Assembly: GCA_910574015.1 (NCBI GenBank)
Contig: CAJSYQ010000022.1
Coordinates: forward strand, 2,998-61,304
Reading direction: 5' to 3'
Length of the DNA stretch: 58,307 nt
From: Eubacteriaceae bacterium
GTDB taxonomy: Bacteria; Bacillota; Clostridia; Lachnospirales; Lachnospiraceae
The notes beneath the pieces are model-generated. The model had not been told where the DNA came from, did no database searches, and saw nothing but the letters and a program-made list of their open reading frames with translations. A program made the translations under genes and the position numbers. This document shows, in pieces, positions 1-8,265 of this stretch; within the stretch, counting starts at the first letter, position 1; each line of letters opens with the position of its first letter.

Positions 1-2
1 AT

Positions 3-584
3 GATTTCAATCTGTCCGATGAAAAAATCGGTGATTATTACGCAGCTGCGCGCCGTGTCCTTACAAATATTTTCGGCAAAAGGACAGTAATGGCATTTGT
101 GACATCCCCAGAAAAGGAATCCGGCAGCAGACGCCTGTTTTTCAGTACCATTTTTCCGGAACAGCTCCAGATCTTCTGCGCATGGCAGGAAAAATCCCCG
201 CTGAATCAGACCGGCAGTGACCGGATGCAGTTTATTCCCCTGTCCCTTTACACTTTCAGATGGAACATCGAAGTCAGCTATTATGAGCAAAAGACATTCT
301 GGTCGCTTTGCAGCTATATGGTCAGAAGCCGCAAAGGCATTGAAATGCTGGTTAATCTGATCAATATTTCATACTGCGCAATGAAACTATTGCCATATAG
401 TGATGAACTATTTTATGGATATCAATCAGTAAGCGTGCAGGAATTCCGTTTTGCGCTTAGTGAACAGATCAGGAAACAGATATTTTATGCCACTTTCGTA
501 AAAAACATCGAAAACAGTATAAAATCAAATGCTGTTATGAAAGCCTTAAAGCAGTTGGTTAGGCGACAGGGAATTCACTTATAA
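3..584 (+). CDS. IS4-superfamily transposase, C-terminal part (5' end outside window)
   Basis: The frame is open from the window edge (base 3), so the ATG at 90 is internal and the gene begins upstream. The segment carries a perfect YREK signature of IS4-type DDE transposases, Y-x2-R-x3-E-x6-K (YTFRWNIEVSYYEQK), around bases 230-295; its Glu would be the third catalytic acid. FWSL followed by MVRSRKGIE is also usual for this superfamily. It would act as a cut-and-paste DNA transposase. Only about 190 residues are visible, so intactness and the exact IS family cannot be judged. No obvious terminal repeat was seen between the stop and the next gene at 640. Confidence 0.8.
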   Translation, partial: DFNLSDEKIGDYYAAARRVLTNIFGKRTVMAFVTSPEKESGSRRLFFSTIFPEQLQIFCAWQEKSPLNQTGSDRMQFIPLSLYTFRWNIEVSYYEQKTFWSLCSYMVRSRKGIEMLVNLINISYCAMKLLPYSDELFYGYQSVSVQEFRFALSEQIRKQIFYATFVKNIENSIKSNAVMKALKQLVRRQGIHL

Positions 585-639
585 AAGTTGTAAAGTGGTG
601 GTATATTAGATTTTATAAAAGAACTGGGAGGACATAACA

Positions 640-1950
640 ATGTGGGCATATGAAAGTATATTTTATCAAATTTATCCGTTAGGATTCTGTGGAGCACCTT
701 TTGAAAATAATGGGAAAGCGCAGTCACGGATTCTGAAGGTGCTTGATTGGATTCCGCATATTAAGAAGTTGGGAGCCAATGCCATTTATTTTTCGCCAAT
801 CTTTGAATCCGATACTCATGGATATAATACTAGAGATTATAAGAAACTTGATTGTAGATTGGGATTTAATGAGGACTTTGTAAAAGTGTGTGAGGAGCTG
901 CACAAGGCTCATATCCGGATTGTACTGGATGGAGTGTTTAATCATGTGGGCAGAGGGTTCTGGGCATTTCAGGATGTCTTACAAAATCGAGAAAATTCCA
1001 GATATAGAGATTGGTTTCATATTGATTTTGGTGGAAATTCAAATTATAATGATGGGCTTTGGTACGAGGGGTGGGAAGGCAATTTTGATTTGGTCAAATT
1101 AAATCTTCAGAATGAGGAAGTGGTTCAGCATATTTTTGATGCAGTGAAATACTGGGTGGAGACTTTTGATATTGATGGATTGCGTCTGGATGTGGTATAT
1201 TGTCTGGACAAAGAATTTCTGAAACGTCTGCGTCAGTTTACGGACTCATTGAAAAAAGATTTCTTTTTGGTGGGCGAAACACTGCATGGAGATTATAAAC
1301 AATGGGCAAATGATGAAATGTGCCATTCTGTCACAAACTATGAATGCTATCATGGGATGCACTCTAGTTTTAACAGTATGAATATGTTTGAAATCTGTCA
1401 TTCTCTTATTAGGCAGTATGGGCCAGAGGAATGGTCTCTGTATAAAGGAATGCATTTGTTCAATTTTGTGGATAACCACGATGTAAGTCGGATTGCAAGC
1501 GTACTTAATAATGAAAATCATCTGCCGTTAATCTATGCCTTGTGCTTTGGAATGCCCGGTATTCCCTGCATATATTACGGCAGCGAATGGGGAACAAAGG
1601 CAAATAAGAGCGAGGGTGATTCAGCACTTCGTGCCGGTTTTGATAAGCCGGAATTTGGAGAATTGGCAGAGTGGATTGCAAAATTGGCAGAGGTTAAGGC
1701 GCATAGTAAAGCTTTGAACTATGGTAGTTTCCGCTCTATTATACTTACCAATCATCAGTGTATTTTTGAGCGTGCATGTGAGGGGGAGAGAATACTGATA
1801 GCTATCAATGCATCAGAGGAGTCTTTTACTGCACACTTTGATGCGGGATGTGGCATGGCGGAGGATTTGTTGACGGGAAAACCTCACGATTTTGGTGGAG
1901 GTAGCGAGTTGCCTCCCTACGCTGCTTTTTTCTGGAAAATGGAGTATTAG
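640..1950 (+). CDS. GH13 alpha-amylase family protein (cyclomaltodextrinase/neopullulanase-like)
   Basis: The 436-residue protein has the four GH13 motifs in order: region I DGVFNH (97-102), region II GLRLDVV (180-186, nucleophile Asp184), region III VGET (211-214, acid/base Glu213) and region IV FVDNHD (276-281, transition-state Asp281). It should hydrolyse alpha-1,4-glucosidic bonds in maltodextrins. There is no signal peptide, which suggests cytoplasmic action on imported oligosaccharides, and no N-terminal CBM34 or starch-binding module, so it is shorter than typical neopullulanases. A short beta-sandwich domain C follows from about residue 350. GGGAGGA sits eight bases before the ATG. 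It has no sugar transporter or regulator neighbour, which fits transferred DNA. Substrate preference is inferred. Confidence 0.88.
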   Translation: MWAYESIFYQIYPLGFCGAPFENNGKAQSRILKVLDWIPHIKKLGANAIYFSPIFESDTHGYNTRDYKKLDCRLGFNEDFVKVCEELHKAHIRIVLDGVFNHVGRGFWAFQDVLQNRENSRYRDWFHIDFGGNSNYNDGLWYEGWEGNFDLVKLNLQNEEVVQHIFDAVKYWVETFDIDGLRLDVVYCLDKEFLKRLRQFTDSLKKDFFLVGETLHGDYKQWANDEMCHSVTNYECYHGMHSSFNSMNMFEICHSLIRQYGPEEWSLYKGMHLFNFVDNHDVSRIASVLNNENHLPLIYALCFGMPGIPCIYYGSEWGTKANKSEGDSALRAGFDKPEFGELAEWIAKLAEVKAHSKALNYGSFRSIILTNHQCIFERACEGERILIAINASEESFTAHFDAGCGMAEDLLTGKPHDFGGGSELPPYAAFFWKMEY

Positions 1951-1989
1951 GCTGATATAAAACGAAAGACTTTAGACTGGTCTCGTTAA

Positions 1990-2331
1990 AGTGAGGATAA
2001 TATTCTGGTTCTTTATTTTCATTGTGCTAAAGAGGGCAGAAAAATAGATGTTTTACAATGTAACAATAAAGTGTGTTTCACAATTTTTAATGAAGGAGAG
2101 CCAATAAATACAGAAAATCCATGTAATTGTGGATATTATTATTCAAGTATTATAGGGAATGGAGAGATAGAGTTTCTGGAAAATACTGATGATAAGAAAT
2201 ATGCTTTGAGTATAATGTTTGCACATCAATTGGGAAGAAATGTGAAATTTACGGAAACGCAAGCGGATTCTGTATGCGTGTTTAAGCTTGTTGCGGAAAA
2301 TTATACCGGAAAACAGAAGGCAAAGATGTGA
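1990..2331 (+). pseudogene. pyridoxamine 5'-phosphate oxidase-like / Nim-type flavoprotein remnant
   Basis: The frame is open from 1990, just after a TAA at 1987, and encodes YFHCAKEGRKID, then KVCFTIFNEGE, then a C-terminal ALSIMFAHQLGR segment ending at 2331. This resembles the second half of the FMN-binding split-barrel family that includes PNPOx-like and NimA-like proteins. The N-terminal third, which would carry the start codon and the first barrel strands, is absent. A GTG at 2071 gives an open frame but skips conserved sequence and has no good ribosome binding site. It is read as a decayed gene; the family assignment rests on motif memory. Confidence 0.6.
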
Positions 2332-2364
2332 TAATACATTGCAGAACGGTTACAATTTATGCCT

Positions 2365-3288
2365 TTATTTGTTTCGTCCGTTTTCTGTTTTTTCTGCATT
2401 TCTTCTCCAAATAAGACTCTCCAATTCAGACGCTGCAACGCTGAGTGACATGCCTTTTCGTTTCAGAATGCAGATGTTTCTCGGTGGAATAGCTGGTTTC
2501 ATGTTTAGGATAACAAGGTTCTCCATATTTTCATTTTCCAAAAATTCGATAGGAACAAACCCGATTCCTAAATCAGATTTTACCATGGGCAATATCTGGT
2601 CAGCAGTAGCAGCTTCCACATCGGGAGAAAAAGAAATTCCCATTTTATTGAAAAATTCAGCATAAAACGAAAAAGAACTTGTTTTTTCGCCAAGACCAAT
2701 CAATGGATACTCATTGATCAGATGATCTGTAATGGTTGTTCCGGTGGAAAGTGAAAATGCACTGCTGCATACAGGAACCTCCTGAATATTTCGTAAAACG
2801 TTTGAAGACAGCCCTGCCGGAAGATTGAATGGTTCCGTAACAATCGCAAAATCTGCCAATCCCTTTTTTAGAACATCAATTGCCTGTGGCGTGGAATGAT
2901 TGGATACTCTGATATGGATTCCGGGATAGGCTTTACGGTAATTTTTAAGCACCGGGAGCAATACGCAGTGTAGGGCAATTTCGCTTGCAGCAATTGTAAT
3001 GATTCCAGACTGCAGGCTGCGGTTTCTGGCGATTTCCTGTTCACCGCACAAAATATGTTCAAATGCAATGGAGATATGGGCATATAATTTTTCACCTTCC
3101 GGAGTAAGGGTTACGCCATGTCTCTGTCTTACAAACAATGTGCATCCCAGTTCTTCCTCCAGTTTTTTCATCATCCGGGTAATATTTGGCTGGTTGTTCA
3201 GGAGTGCGCCTGCCGCCCCCGTAAAACTCTTATATTTTCCGACATAATAAAATACCCTGTAATAATCATAATTGATGTTCATCTTCAC
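2365..3288 (-). CDS. LysR-family transcriptional regulator
   Basis: The 307-residue protein has the LysR layout: an N-terminal winged helix-turn-helix (about residues 5-65, containing YKSFTGAAGALLNNQPNITR and LEEELGCTLFVR) followed by a periplasmic-binding-protein-like effector domain (about 95-295). LysR proteins bind DNA as tetramers and respond to a small ligand that cannot be predicted here. It faces away from the MATE gene across about 200 bases that include a short ATATC/GATAT dyad, so autoregulation or control of the divergent unit is plausible. The C-terminal tail overlaps nothing downstream. Family certain; regulon unknown. Confidence 0.9.
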   Translation of the reverse strand: MKMNINYDYYRVFYYVGKYKSFTGAAGALLNNQPNITRMMKKLEEELGCTLFVRQRHGVTLTPEGEKLYAHISIAFEHILCGEQEIARNRSLQSGIITIAASEIALHCVLLPVLKNYRKAYPGIHIRVSNHSTPQAIDVLKKGLADFAIVTEPFNLPAGLSSNVLRNIQEVPVCSSAFSLSTGTTITDHLINEYPLIGLGEKTSSFSFYAEFFNKMGISFSPDVEAATADQILPMVKSDLGIGFVPIEFLENENMENLVILNMKPAIPPRNICILKRKGMSLSVAASELESLIWRRNAEKTENGRNK

Positions 3289-3308
3289 ACCTCACATATT
3301 AAAATTAT

Positions 3309-3332
3309 ATATCTGAATTGCAAAATTGATAT
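3309..3332. promoter_or_regulatory. possible LysR operator dyad
   Basis: ATATC (3309-3313) and GATAT (3328-3332) form an interrupted dyad 20 bases upstream of the LysR start, in the divergent gap. LysR sites are often interrupted dyads of this size. The sequence is AT-rich, so chance is a real alternative. Confidence 0.3.
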
Positions 3333-3360
3333 TTTACACATACCTAATAAGGCATTATAA

Positions 3361-3498
3361 TACATCCGATATGAAAAAACAATATCTTTGAAGGAAAGCT
3401 CTGACATGATATTGTCCAGCAGCAAACTGGGTATAGATGGCTGCGTTGAGATGATAATGAGCTGTGTAGAAGAAATGGAGGATGATGAAAATGAATAA
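3361..3498 (+). pseudogene. C-terminal remnant of a cytidylate-kinase-like gene
   Basis: After a TAA at 3358 the frame is open to a TAA at 3496-3498 and encodes a tail containing DMILSSSKLGIDGCVEMI. This closely parallels the C-terminus of the intact cytidylate-kinase-like protein at 11773-12387 (ELCLDEGILGIDGCVQMIL). No plausible start or P-loop precedes it, so only the last 40 or so residues of a former gene remain. Its end overlaps the MATE start, and its final codons supply that gene's GGAGG site, suggesting an ancestral kinase-like/MATE gene pair. Confidence 0.65.
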
Positions 3499-4846
3499 GG
3501 ATTTAACAGTGGGAAATCCCCAGACCGTACTTTGGAAATTCTGTATGCCGCTCTTTGGCAGTATTATTTTCCAGCAATTATACAATATAGCTGACAGTCT
3601 GGTTGCCGGTAAATTTGTAGGAGAAAACGCATTGGCTGCTGTTGGAAACAGCTATGAAATCACGCTGATTTTTATTGCTTTTGCATTTGGGTGTAATATG
3701 GGCTGTTCTGTTATTGTATCGAAACTCTTTGGTGCTAAAGATTATAAAGGCATGAAGACAGCAGTTTATACAGCCTGTATTTTCAGTGGGATGGTGTGTA
3801 TCCTGTTAATGCTGATCGGAATATCCGGCTCCGGAGTGCTGCTTCGGTTAATCCGAACCCCAAAAGAAGTATTTGCGGATTCAAAACTGTATCTGGACAT
3901 CTATGCATGGGGATTGCCCTTTGTATTTTTCTACAATATTTCAACCGGAATTTTCTCTGCACTTGGAGATTCCAAAACACCGTTTTACTTTCTTGCAGTA
4001 TCTTCCCTGTCAAATATCGCAGTCGATATCTGGTTTGTAAAGGCATTCCATATGGGAGTGGCCGGAGTGGCGTGGGCAACTTTCATCTGTCAGGGAATCA
4101 GCTGCATTCTCGCAATGATAGTCGTGCTTTACCGTCTTGCGAAAATTGACTGTAAAGAAAAAGCATCTGTTTTTGATTGGCAGATTCTAAAACAAATTGT
4201 GATAATTGCAATCCCAAGCACGCTCCAGCAAAGCTTTATCTCTTTGGGAAACATCGTAATCCAGAGTATCATAAATGGTTTTGGCGCATCTGTTATGGCA
4301 GGGTATTCCGCAGCCGTCAAGCTCAATAATCTGGTCATTACTTCATTTACTACTCTCGGAAATGGCATTTCCAACTATACGGCACAAAATCTGGGTGCAG
4401 GAAAGCTGCCACGTATCAGACAAGGATTTCATGTCGGGGTCAGGCTGGTCTGGATGCTGAGCCTTCCATTATTTTTCCTCTACTTCTTTGGCGGCAGTCT
4501 TGTCTTAAAGCTCTTTATGGATGAACCTACTGAGCTTGCGGTACATACGGGCATTATCTATTTGAAGATTCTTTCTCCGTTTTATTTTGTGGTTTCTGCA
4601 AAATTGGTGGCTGACGGCATCTTAAGAGGTGCAGGGTTGATGAAAAATTTTATGGTTGCGACTTTTACGGATTTAATATTACGTGTCCTTTTGGCATTCT
4701 GTTTTTCAAAAACATCACTGGGTTCAACCGGGATCTGGTGTGCGTGGCCGGTAGGGTGGTGCATTGCAACAATACTGTCAATTGCTTTTTACCGAAAAGG
4801 TCCATGGGTGGCTCAAAATGCTCCCTCACCCATTTATCCTGATTGA
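3491..4846 (+). CDS. MATE-family multidrug efflux transporter
   Basis: About 450 residues with twelve hydrophobic segments and the two-fold internal repeat of MATE proteins. The N-terminal PQTVLWKFCMPLFGSIIFQQLYN and ADSLVAGKFVGENALAAVG stretches are characteristic. It would export drugs or metabolites across the membrane using a Na+ or H+ gradient. The start is placed at 3491 because GGAGG at 3477-3481 lies nine bases before it; the ATG at 3482 is too close. The last residues (GPWVAQNAPSPIYPD) do not look like a MATE tail: from about 4800 the DNA matches a NUDIX remnant on the other strand, so the C-terminus seems to have been replaced by read-through. Function may survive because the lost part lies after the last helix. 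Confidence 0.88.
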   Translation: MNKDLTVGNPQTVLWKFCMPLFGSIIFQQLYNIADSLVAGKFVGENALAAVGNSYEITLIFIAFAFGCNMGCSVIVSKLFGAKDYKGMKTAVYTACIFSGMVCILLMLIGISGSGVLLRLIRTPKEVFADSKLYLDIYAWGLPFVFFYNISTGIFSALGDSKTPFYFLAVSSLSNIAVDIWFVKAFHMGVAGVAWATFICQGISCILAMIVVLYRLAKIDCKEKASVFDWQILKQIVIIAIPSTLQQSFISLGNIVIQSIINGFGASVMAGYSAAVKLNNLVITSFTTLGNGISNYTAQNLGAGKLPRIRQGFHVGVRLVWMLSLPLFFLYFFGGSLVLKLFMDEPTELAVHTGIIYLKILSPFYFVVSAKLVADGILRGAGLMKNFMVATFTDLILRVLLAFCFSKTSLGSTGIWCAWPVGWCIATILSIAFYRKGPWVAQNAPSPIYPD

Positions 4847-4926
4847 TATCATCTTCCATCTTTGCCCGGTGCATCATGAGGTAGTGGTTGCCTTTCTCAA
4901 TATAGATTTTATTCTTTTGACGTATA
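4815..4926 (-). pseudogene. NUDIX hydrolase N-terminal remnant
   Basis: The minus strand reads KIYIEKGNHYLMMHRAKMED, then DINQDKW and HFE. This resembles the N-terminal strand of 8-oxo-dGTPase-like NUDIX proteins (YIEK..YLMLHR..DIN..KW(I)GVGGHFE). The GVGG part and the NUDIX box are missing and no start is present. It marks a recombination scar that now supplies the 3' end of the MATE gene. Assignment is from a short stretch. Confidence 0.45.
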
Positions 4927-5015
4927 GTCTAATCACCAAAGATGTGTTAAAATATTTGCTGATGTACTTATCGTGCAAGATGTTGTGAGGGATTGGAAAC
5001 TGGAGGATGCAGGAC

Positions 5016-6119
5016 ATGACGAGAAACGAGGAAAAGAAAATTAGAACGGGGCGGAGATTCTCTCTAATCGTTCCAATTATCGTTGCAGTGATTCTTTCTT
5101 TTGGAAACGACTATATCGTGCTTCGGTCAATACATGACAAGAATCAGATTGATCTGGCATCACTGGAGAACGGGCTGGCAATATCCAATATATGTCTGTT
5201 GACGGGCTTAGTGTTGGCTATCGTGATATCAAACCTGCTCTTTCGCATCATTATCCGACAGGAATTGATGGTTCCTTTGCAAAAAATTAGAACAGGGATG
5301 AATCGGATTCGCCATGGTGATTATGATTACAGAATAGAACACGAAGAAAATGATCTCATGTATGAGCTGTATGACGATTTCAATGAAATGGCGGTGGAAA
5401 CAAAACGTTTTGCGGTAAAGGAAAAACAGATTGATGAGCGGAGGAGGCAGCTCTTGCTTAGCATTTCCCATGATCTGCGATCCCCGATGACCTCCATTAT
5501 CGCCTATGTGCAAGGGCTTTTAGATGGCATTGCCCAGAATGAGCAGAAAAGGCATCAGTATTTAGAAGTGATCAAGGCAAAATCATTGGAAATTGATCGG
5601 ATGGTAAACCGCCTTTTTACATATGCCAAACTGGACAGCCAGGAATATGAGCTGGATAAGCAGCCCATTGATATCGGAGAATATATGAGTGCTTATGTGG
5701 ACGAGATTGCCAGAGAATATGAAAAAAAGAATTTTCGGATTCAGCTAAAGGTCGTGTCCTCTGCTAAAATCCTGGCAGATAGCGACATGTTTGACCGAAT
5801 TTGCACAAACCTGATAGAAAATGCATACAAATACAATGACAAAGAAAATGGCAGTATGACCATTACGGTTAAGTCAGGCCATTACCATGTGAAAATTACT
5901 TTTGCAGATAACGGTCCCGGAGTAAATGATGATGAGATTTCAAACTTGTGGGATGTGTTTTACCGCACCGACCATGCAAGAAAAAATCCAGGAGAAAGCA
6001 ATGGAATCGGACTTGCCATTGTAAAAAAAGCAGTAGAAATGATGGAAGGAAAAGTGGAAGCAAAAAACGGAAAGAGCGGTGGATTGTCCGTAATAATCAG
6101 AATACCCATTTCTGAATAA
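5016..6119 (+). CDS. Two-component sensor histidine kinase
   Basis: With the start at 5016 (GGAGG at 5002-5006, nine bases away; the ATG at 5007 abuts the site) the protein has 367 residues. Two transmembrane segments (about 14-36 and 55-80) flank a short extracytoplasmic loop. A HAMP-like linker follows (about 80-135), then a HisKA dimerisation helix with phospho-acceptor His152 (SISHDLRSPM), and an ATPase domain with N box NLIENAYKYND, G1 DNGPGV and G2 GIGLAIV. It phosphorylates the response regulator 47 bases downstream. The tiny sensor loop suggests sensing of the membrane or an intramembrane signal. The antiporter that follows is the likely target. Confidence 0.93.
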   Translation: MTRNEEKKIRTGRRFSLIVPIIVAVILSFGNDYIVLRSIHDKNQIDLASLENGLAISNICLLTGLVLAIVISNLLFRIIIRQELMVPLQKIRTGMNRIRHGDYDYRIEHEENDLMYELYDDFNEMAVETKRFAVKEKQIDERRRQLLLSISHDLRSPMTSIIAYVQGLLDGIAQNEQKRHQYLEVIKAKSLEIDRMVNRLFTYAKLDSQEYELDKQPIDIGEYMSAYVDEIAREYEKKNFRIQLKVVSSAKILADSDMFDRICTNLIENAYKYNDKENGSMTITVKSGHYHVKITFADNGPGVNDDEISNLWDVFYRTDHARKNPGESNGIGLAIVKKAVEMMEGKVEAKNGKSGGLSVIIRIPISE

Positions 6120-6166
6120 TAGATTGGCGAAGTTCCCATAAATGAAATAAGTGAGGCGAGAATACT

Positions 6167-6865
6167 ATGGCAAAAATATTGATTATTGAGGATGACGAAA
6201 ACATCGCAAGTATCGAAAAGGATTATTTGGAAATCAATGGATACGAGGTAGATATAAGAAATGAAGCAGTTTCAGGTATCGAATTAGCTAATACGGGTGA
6301 ATACGACCTTATTCTCTTGGATTTGATGCTGCCGGGAATGGATGGCTTTTCCGTATGCAAAAAACTGAGGTTGCAGCTGGATATTCCAATTATTATTGTT
6401 TCAGCCAAACAGGAGACCGCTGATCAGGTTTTAGGGCTGGGACTGGGAGCGGATGACTTCATTGCAAAACCATTTGATCCCAGCGTGCTTGTAGCACGGG
6501 TGAAGTCAAATCTTGCACAATGCCAGAGAGGAAAGGTAACGGAAGCCCAAAATAGCATCTTGAAGGTGGGTGCTCTGACGCTGGATAAGCAAAAAAGGCA
6601 AATTTATAAAGACGGTGTTGAAATTGCATTAAAAAATAAAGAATACGAGCTGATGGCCTTTTTTATGGACAATAGGGATATCGTATTTACCAAAGAAGAA
6701 CTGTACGAGAGAATATGGGGACTGGATGCGGAGGGTGACACAACAACAGTGGCAGTACATGTCAACCGACTTCGCAAAAAACTTGAAGAAGACCCGTCCC
6801 AGCCACAATATCTGGAAACAGTGTGGGGTGTGGGCTACCGTTTTACGGTCAAACAATCCAGTTAA
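6167..6865 (+). CDS. OmpR-family response regulator
   Basis: The 232-residue protein has a receiver domain (about 3-115: acidic pocket Glu8/Asp9/Asp10, phospho-acceptor Asp52 in LLDLMLPGMDG, conserved Lys in IAKPFDP) and a C-terminal winged-helix DNA-binding domain (about 135-229), ending in the usual VWGVGYRF. It forms an operon with the kinase at 5016. OmpR-type regulators bind direct repeats spaced by about one helical turn, and four TTTAAA-like repeats of that kind lie immediately downstream (6884-6922) before the antiporter gene. Confidence 0.94.
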   Translation: MAKILIIEDDENIASIEKDYLEINGYEVDIRNEAVSGIELANTGEYDLILLDLMLPGMDGFSVCKKLRLQLDIPIIIVSAKQETADQVLGLGLGADDFIAKPFDPSVLVARVKSNLAQCQRGKVTEAQNSILKVGALTLDKQKRQIYKDGVEIALKNKEYELMAFFMDNRDIVFTKEELYERIWGLDAEGDTTTVAVHVNRLRKKLEEDPSQPQYLETVWGVGYRFTVKQSS

Positions 6866-6883
6866 AAAAAATATATGAAAAAG

Positions 6884-6922
6884 TTTAAAATCTGTTTAAA
6901 ATTCTATTTAAGATTTTTTAAA
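6884..6922 (+). promoter_or_regulatory. Four helically phased TTTAAA repeats, probable response-regulator operator
   Basis: TTTAAA occurs at 6884, 6895 and 6917, with TTTAAG at 6907, giving spacings of 11, 12 and 10 bases. This is the geometry of OmpR/PhoP-type tandem sites. The repeats lie between the response-regulator gene and the antiporter gene. A -10-like TAGAAT follows at 6932-6937 without a good -35, as expected of an activated promoter. AT-rich composition makes a chance origin possible. Confidence 0.5.
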
Positions 6923-6974
6923 AATCCTCCCTAGAATGGGTATTGTAAAAAAACAATATACAAGGGAGGATTTT
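6921..6974 (+). promoter_or_regulatory. Hairpin that would hide the antiporter ribosome binding site
   Basis: AAAATCCTCCCT (6921-6932) is the exact reverse complement of AGGGAGGATTTT (6963-6974), which contains the ribosome binding site of the gene starting at 6978. A smaller stem, TATTGT/ACAATA, sits in the loop. In any transcript that includes 6921 the GGGAGG would be base-paired. A transcript starting near 6944 from the TAGAAT box would lack the left arm and be freely translated. This could silence read-through from the upstream two-component operon or act as a switch. Confidence 0.55.
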
Positions 6975-6977
6975 ATT

Positions 6978-8201
6978 ATGGGAGAATATGCATATCTGTT
7001 GTATATCGCAATCATTCTGTTTTCCACCAAAATACTGGGTGTGTTTTCAAGAAAACTTCATATGCCTCAGGTCGTAGGAGCTTTGCTGGCAGGCATTATC
7101 CTTGGTCCATCAGTAACAAATTTAATTACCCTGCAAGGTGATGTGGGTCAATTTTTGGAGGACACGGCAGAGATTGGAGTTATTTTTCTTATGTTCTCTG
7201 CAGGACTGGATACTGATGTCCGTGAACTGAAAAAAAACAGCATTTCAGCCTTTGTCGTGGCAGGAATCGGAGTTTTAGTCCCGGTTTTGGGAGGATTTGC
7301 CACATATGCTGCCATTTTTAAGCCTTCTCTGGCAAATCAGCAGGAACTTCTAAAAGCCATATTTATTGGCGTTGTCCTGTCCGCTACATCCGTTAGCATA
7401 ACCGTTGAGACATTGCGGGAGATGGGCAAATTAGGCGGGAAGGTTGGCACCACAATCCTCGGTGCAGCAGTCATTGATGACATTTTGGGAATTATTGTCT
7501 TAACAGTAGTTACCAGCCTGCAGGATACTAGCGTGAAAATAAGCACAGTATTATTAAAAATTGTCTTATATTTCGTATTTATTGGAGCAGTATTCTTCGT
7601 CTGCTATAAATGCAGGAAACAGATTGAGCGGTTTGACAAGCGAAGAAGCGTAGCAATTATGGCTGTGGTATTTTGCCTGGTACTATCTTTTATCTCCGAA
7701 GCAGCCTTTGGTATTGCGGATATTACAGGAGCCTATTTTGCCGGTCTGATTCTATGCGAGCTGAAATTGCAGCCATATGTAAATCGAAAGACAGAAATTC
7801 TGTCCTATATGTTTTTTAGTCCAATCTTCTTTGCGAGCATTGGCTTAAAGACATCCCTTTCTGCCATGAGCGGAGTCATTCTTACCTTTTCCGCAGTACT
7901 TTTGCTGGTGGCGATCCTATCTAAAGTCTTGGGCTGTGGCCTGGGAGCAAGATTGTGCGGCTTTTCCGGAAAAGATGCCCTGCAAATCGGTGTGGGCATG
8001 ATATCCAGAGGAGAAGTAGCATTGATTGTGGCTCAGAAGGGTTCGCAATGCGGACTGCTAAACAGTAATCTGTTCGGGGCGATTGTCCTGGTGGTAATTG
8101 TAACTACGCTAATTACACCAGTGCTTTTGAAAATGGTTATGCGGGATGCGTCAAATGAAGTTAACTTAGGAAAAATTGGAAAAAACGCTGCGCATAATTA
8201 A
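6978..8201 (+). CDS. Cation:proton antiporter, CPA2 family
   Basis: The protein has 407 residues from the ATG at 6978, chosen because GGGAGGA lies seven bases upstream; the longer frame from 6936 would start inside the regulatory hairpin. It has about 12-13 hydrophobic helices and the CPA2 marks VVGALLAGIILGPS (about 32-45) and LGAAVIDDILGI (151-162), whose paired Asp157-Asp158 is the ion-binding motif of electrogenic NapA-like exchangers. There is no C-terminal TrkA/RCK domain, unlike Kef channels. It would exchange Na+ or K+ for H+ and help pH and cation homeostasis. Its place after a two-component pair suggests signal-controlled expression. Ion choice is inferred. Confidence 0.88.
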   Translation: MGEYAYLLYIAIILFSTKILGVFSRKLHMPQVVGALLAGIILGPSVTNLITLQGDVGQFLEDTAEIGVIFLMFSAGLDTDVRELKKNSISAFVVAGIGVLVPVLGGFATYAAIFKPSLANQQELLKAIFIGVVLSATSVSITVETLREMGKLGGKVGTTILGAAVIDDILGIIVLTVVTSLQDTSVKISTVLLKIVLYFVFIGAVFFVCYKCRKQIERFDKRRSVAIMAVVFCLVLSFISEAAFGIADITGAYFAGLILCELKLQPYVNRKTEILSYMFFSPIFFASIGLKTSLSAMSGVILTFSAVLLLVAILSKVLGCGLGARLCGFSGKDALQIGVGMISRGEVALIVAQKGSQCGLLNSNLFGAIVLVVIVTTLITPVLLKMVMRDASNEVNLGKIGKNAAHN

Positions 8202-8210
8202 ATAGATAAC

Positions 8211-8239
8211 AGGGTGTCAAAAGTTCCTTTTGACACCCT
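8211..8239. terminator. Strong hairpin after the antiporter gene
   Basis: AGGGTGTCAAAAG (8211-8223) pairs perfectly with CTTTTGACACCCT (8227-8239) around a three-base loop. The sequence after it has no clear T-run on either strand, so it may be a terminator lacking the tail or an mRNA-stabilising 3' hairpin. Confidence 0.5.
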
Positions 8240-8265
8240 AATAAATATAAAATAGGAGGGTCATT

